Source of the DNA: an uncultured Lactococcus sp.
GTDB taxonomy: Bacteria; Bacillota; Bacilli; Lactobacillales; Streptococcaceae
Length of the DNA stretch: 64,000 bases
Direction of reading: 5' to 3'
Assembly (NCBI RefSeq): GCF_934191625.1
Contig: NZ_CAKPUG010000003.1
Coordinates: 124,001 to 188,000 of the forward strand
Shown here: positions 62,147-64,000 of the stretch, in pieces
How the letters are laid out: every line of letters begins with the position of its first letter
Position numbering within the stretch: the stretch's first letter is position 1
The notes under the pieces: model-generated
The model's database searches: none
The model's input: the letters and a program-made list of their open reading frames with translations, nothing else
What the model was told of the DNA's origin: nothing
Made by a program: the position numbers and the translations under genes

Positions 62147-62305
62147 AGAGATAGACAAAACTAAAATAAAATCAAAATCAGGTTTTTTATTATGTTAATT
62201 TTGATATTCTCCTCGAGTTTCACTAGCATGCGATATAGTTCTCTTCTTTATATATTAGTTTTAGAAAAATTTTAAGTATTCTGCATTTTCGACTGAATAA
62301 AAATA

Positions 62306-62362
62306 TTTTATCATACTTAAAACTTAAATATTCTGTGTATTTTAATTTTAAGTATGATAAAA
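62306..62362 (+). promoter_or_regulatory. sulP promoter region with 17-bp inverted repeat
   Basis: TTTTATCATACTTAAAA (62306-62322) and its complement (62346-62362). The right arm contains TATGAT followed by AAAAT, a likely -10, with TTCTGT about 16 bases before it. The ribosome site AGGAGG is at 62397-62402. Either an operator pair or an mRNA hairpin. Confidence 0.5.
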
Positions 62363-62407
62363 TGTTAGAGTTGCCTTTTTATAAGTATAGAAAAACAGGA
62401 GGAAAAA

Positions 62408-64000
62408 TTGGACACTTTTAAATATATTAAACCAAAACTGTTTAGTGTTCTTAAAAATTATTCAAGAGAGCAATTTGCCAAAGATCTTATTGCTGGTATT
62501 ATCGTCGCAATCATTGCTTTACCACTATCTATTGCTTTAGCAATTGCATCAGGAGTGAAGCCAGAACAGGGACTTTATACAGCTGTCGTTGCAGGTTTTT
62601 TTATTTCATTTTTAGGAGGAAGCCGCGTTCAAATCGGAGGTCCGACTGCTGCATTTGTTGTTATTATTTATGGTATTATTGCTCAATATGGAATGAGCGG
62701 GTTAACAATTGCAACCTTTCTCGCAGGTATTATGATGATTCTGATGGGAGTTCTCCGCTTTGGAAACTTGATTAAATTTATTCCTAAAACAATTACCGTA
62801 GGATTTACACTGGGTATTGCAATAGGAATTTTTTCAGGACAGCTAAAGGATTTATTCGGACTTAATATGGGAGCAGTCCCAGCTGAATTTGTTGAAAAAT
62901 GGGTAAGCTATATACAGCACTTCAATACGATTCAGTGGCCAACTTTAATGATTGGGATGCTTGCTTTACTTATTCAGATTTTTTGGCCACATGTGTCTCA
63001 AAAAATACCCGGTTCACTTGTTGCTATTATAGTGACAACAGCTATTGTAAGTTTCGGTCATTTATCAGTGGCCACGATTGGTGATTTGTATACCATCAAG
63101 GCAGGATTACCCACACTCACAATGCCAAACCTATCCTTTTCTTTAATTCGCCAAATGATTTCACCTGCTTTTACTATTGCTATTTTAGCTTCTATTGAAT
63201 CGCTTCTTTCATGTGTGGTTTCGGATGGTATGATCGGGAGCCGTCATCGCTCAAATGCTGAATTGGTTGGGCAAGGAGTGGGAAATATGATGTCTGCGCT
63301 ATTTGGCGGTATTCCTGCTACAGGTGCTATTGCACGTACAGCAGCTAATGTAAAAAATGGAGGACGTACACCAATAGCTGGCATAGTTCATGCGTTAACT
63401 TTACTTTTAATCCTCTTATTCCTAATGCCATATGCTTCACTTATCCCAATGAGTTGTTTAGCCTCAATTTTGGTTATAGTTGCTTATAACATGAGTGGTT
63501 GGCGTACATTTATTTACATGTTGCGTAAAGCACCAAAGAGTGACATTGCAGTTTTATTAATAACCCTTTTCTTAACTGTATTTTTTGATCTGGTTGTTGC
63601 CATTGAATTCGGGATGATTTTAGCAGCCTTCTTGTTTTTGAAACGTATGTCAGATGTTGCTACAGTTCGTCAATGGGTAGATAGAGACAACCTAGACAAT
63701 GAAGAAATTTCTGAAGATATTGATTTAAAACGGGTTCCCAAACATACCGTTGTCTATGAAATATTTGGTTCTTTATTTTTTGGTTCTACAAATGAATTTC
63801 TTAATTTCACACATGAGGAAGGGAAAAGCGTCTTGATCCTAAGGATGCGTAATGTTCCTACAATGGATATTTCAGGACTTGAAGCTCTCGAAGAAACTTT
63901 TGAAATTTGTAAAAAGAGAAAAATGACATTGATTCTTTCTCATGTCAATGAACAACCCTATCATGTTATGGAAAAAGCTGGTTTCATTGAAAAAATAGGT
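62408..64000 (+). CDS. SulP-family anion transporter with STAS domain (cut by window end)
   Basis: 531 codons visible, TTG start 5 bases after AGGAGG. Begins MDTFKYIKPKLFSVLKN. The transmembrane part has the SulP signature IVAIIALPLSIALAIASGVKPEQGLYTAVVAGF and FLGGSRVQIGGPTAAF; the second motif is in GGIPATGAIARTAANVKNGGRTPIAG. The STAS domain begins near residue 445 (HTVVYEIFGSLFFGSTNEFL; MRNVPTMDISGLEALEETF). It exchanges sulfate, bicarbonate or other anions; the substrate is not evident. The stop lies beyond the window. Confidence 0.88.
   Translation, partial: MDTFKYIKPKLFSVLKNYSREQFAKDLIAGIIVAIIALPLSIALAIASGVKPEQGLYTAVVAGFFISFLGGSRVQIGGPTAAFVVIIYGIIAQYGMSGLTIATFLAGIMMILMGVLRFGNLIKFIPKTITVGFTLGIAIGIFSGQLKDLFGLNMGAVPAEFVEKWVSYIQHFNTIQWPTLMIGMLALLIQIFWPHVSQKIPGSLVAIIVTTAIVSFGHLSVATIGDLYTIKAGLPTLTMPNLSFSLIRQMISPAFTIAILASIESLLSCVVSDGMIGSRHRSNAELVGQGVGNMMSALFGGIPATGAIARTAANVKNGGRTPIAGIVHALTLLLILLFLMPYASLIPMSCLASILVIVAYNMSGWRTFIYMLRKAPKSDIAVLLITLFLTVFFDLVVAIEFGMILAAFLFLKRMSDVATVRQWVDRDNLDNEEISEDIDLKRVPKHTVVYEIFGSLFFGSTNEFLNFTHEEGKSVLILRMRNVPTMDISGLEALEETFEICKKRKMTLILSHVNEQPYHVMEKAGFIEKIG

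Noticed and set aside
1..64000. CRISPR array, tRNA, rRNA or complete insertion sequence
   Set aside because: No regularly spaced repeats, no tRNA-like T-loop and acceptor sequences, and no transposase were seen on either strand.

Overview
The window reads as chromosome of a low-GC Gram-positive bacterium of the Streptococcaceae, most likely a Lactococcus (a garvieae-like species is my best guess, from gene content only). Supporting signs are the ccrZ-trmB pair, the dnaC-rplI-gdpP order, a menFDHBEC menaquinone operon, AGGAGG-type ribosome sites, frequent TTG/GTG starts and a short (~75 nt) SRP RNA. No tRNA, rRNA, CRISPR array or complete insertion sequence was seen.

Layout. (1) 1-15.7 kb: mostly minus-strand housekeeping genes: dnaI (cut by the window edge), dnaB, nrdR, trmB, ccrZ, veg, replicative helicase dnaC, rplI, c-di-AMP phosphodiesterase gdpP, two HAD phosphatases (one fused to a MazG-like domain), a plus-strand asparaginase, a zinc-binding lipoprotein adcA with a two-box AdcR/ZitR-type promoter, nrnA, a YtoI-type HTH/DRTGG/CBS/hotdog protein and an acetyltransferase. 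(2) 15.8-23.7 kb: plus-strand menaquinone operon menF-menD-menH-menB-menE-menC plus a hotdog thioesterase and a GNAT gene. (3) 23.9-32 kb: accessory sugar locus: two overlapping tiny ORFs with a strong terminator, an RpiR regulator, an orphan TasA/camelysin-like exported protein, an MFS permease, and a PTS EIICB / ChbG deacetylase / GH4 glycosidase / EIIA set for an unknown disaccharide. (4) 32.1-50.1 kb: a complete glycosaminoglycan (hyaluronan/chondroitin-type) degradation locus. A secreted PL8 lyase makes unsaturated disaccharides, a mannose-class PTS (EIIAB, EIIC, EIID) imports them, GH88 removes the unsaturated uronate, KduI and KduD convert it to KDG, and KdgK and KdgA finish it to pyruvate and glyceraldehyde-3-P. 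A GH35 beta-galactosidase, a DUF2264 protein, a C-terminal discoidin-like protein and a second KduD accompany it. Two regulators are visible: a GntR protein with the palindrome TAACATGTTA at four promoters, and a LacI protein with two tandem boxes before kduI. (5) 50.3-52.9 kb: SRP RNA gene, a small membrane protein, tadA, an MBL hydrolase and a DUF1275 protein. (6) 53.0-54.8 kb: a decayed mobile-element scar (integrase C-terminus, ImmA-like peptidase remnant with a poly-A frameshift, two further fragments). (7) 54.8-61.1 kb: an Mga/PRD-type regulator and a WxL cell-surface (Csc) operon: DUF916/DUF3324 protein, LPxTG protein, small WxL protein, large WxL protein. (8) 61.2-64 kb: an Spx-like gene lacking its CxxC motif, several repeats and hairpins, and a SulP/STAS anion transporter cut by the window end.

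The most distinctive content is the GntR/LacI-controlled host-glycan locus with its exact operator architecture, the uncharacterised DUF2264/KduD2 module inside it, and the neighbouring GH4-ChbG-PTS locus, whose substrate I cannot name. Functions are from motif recognition by eye; no database search was run.
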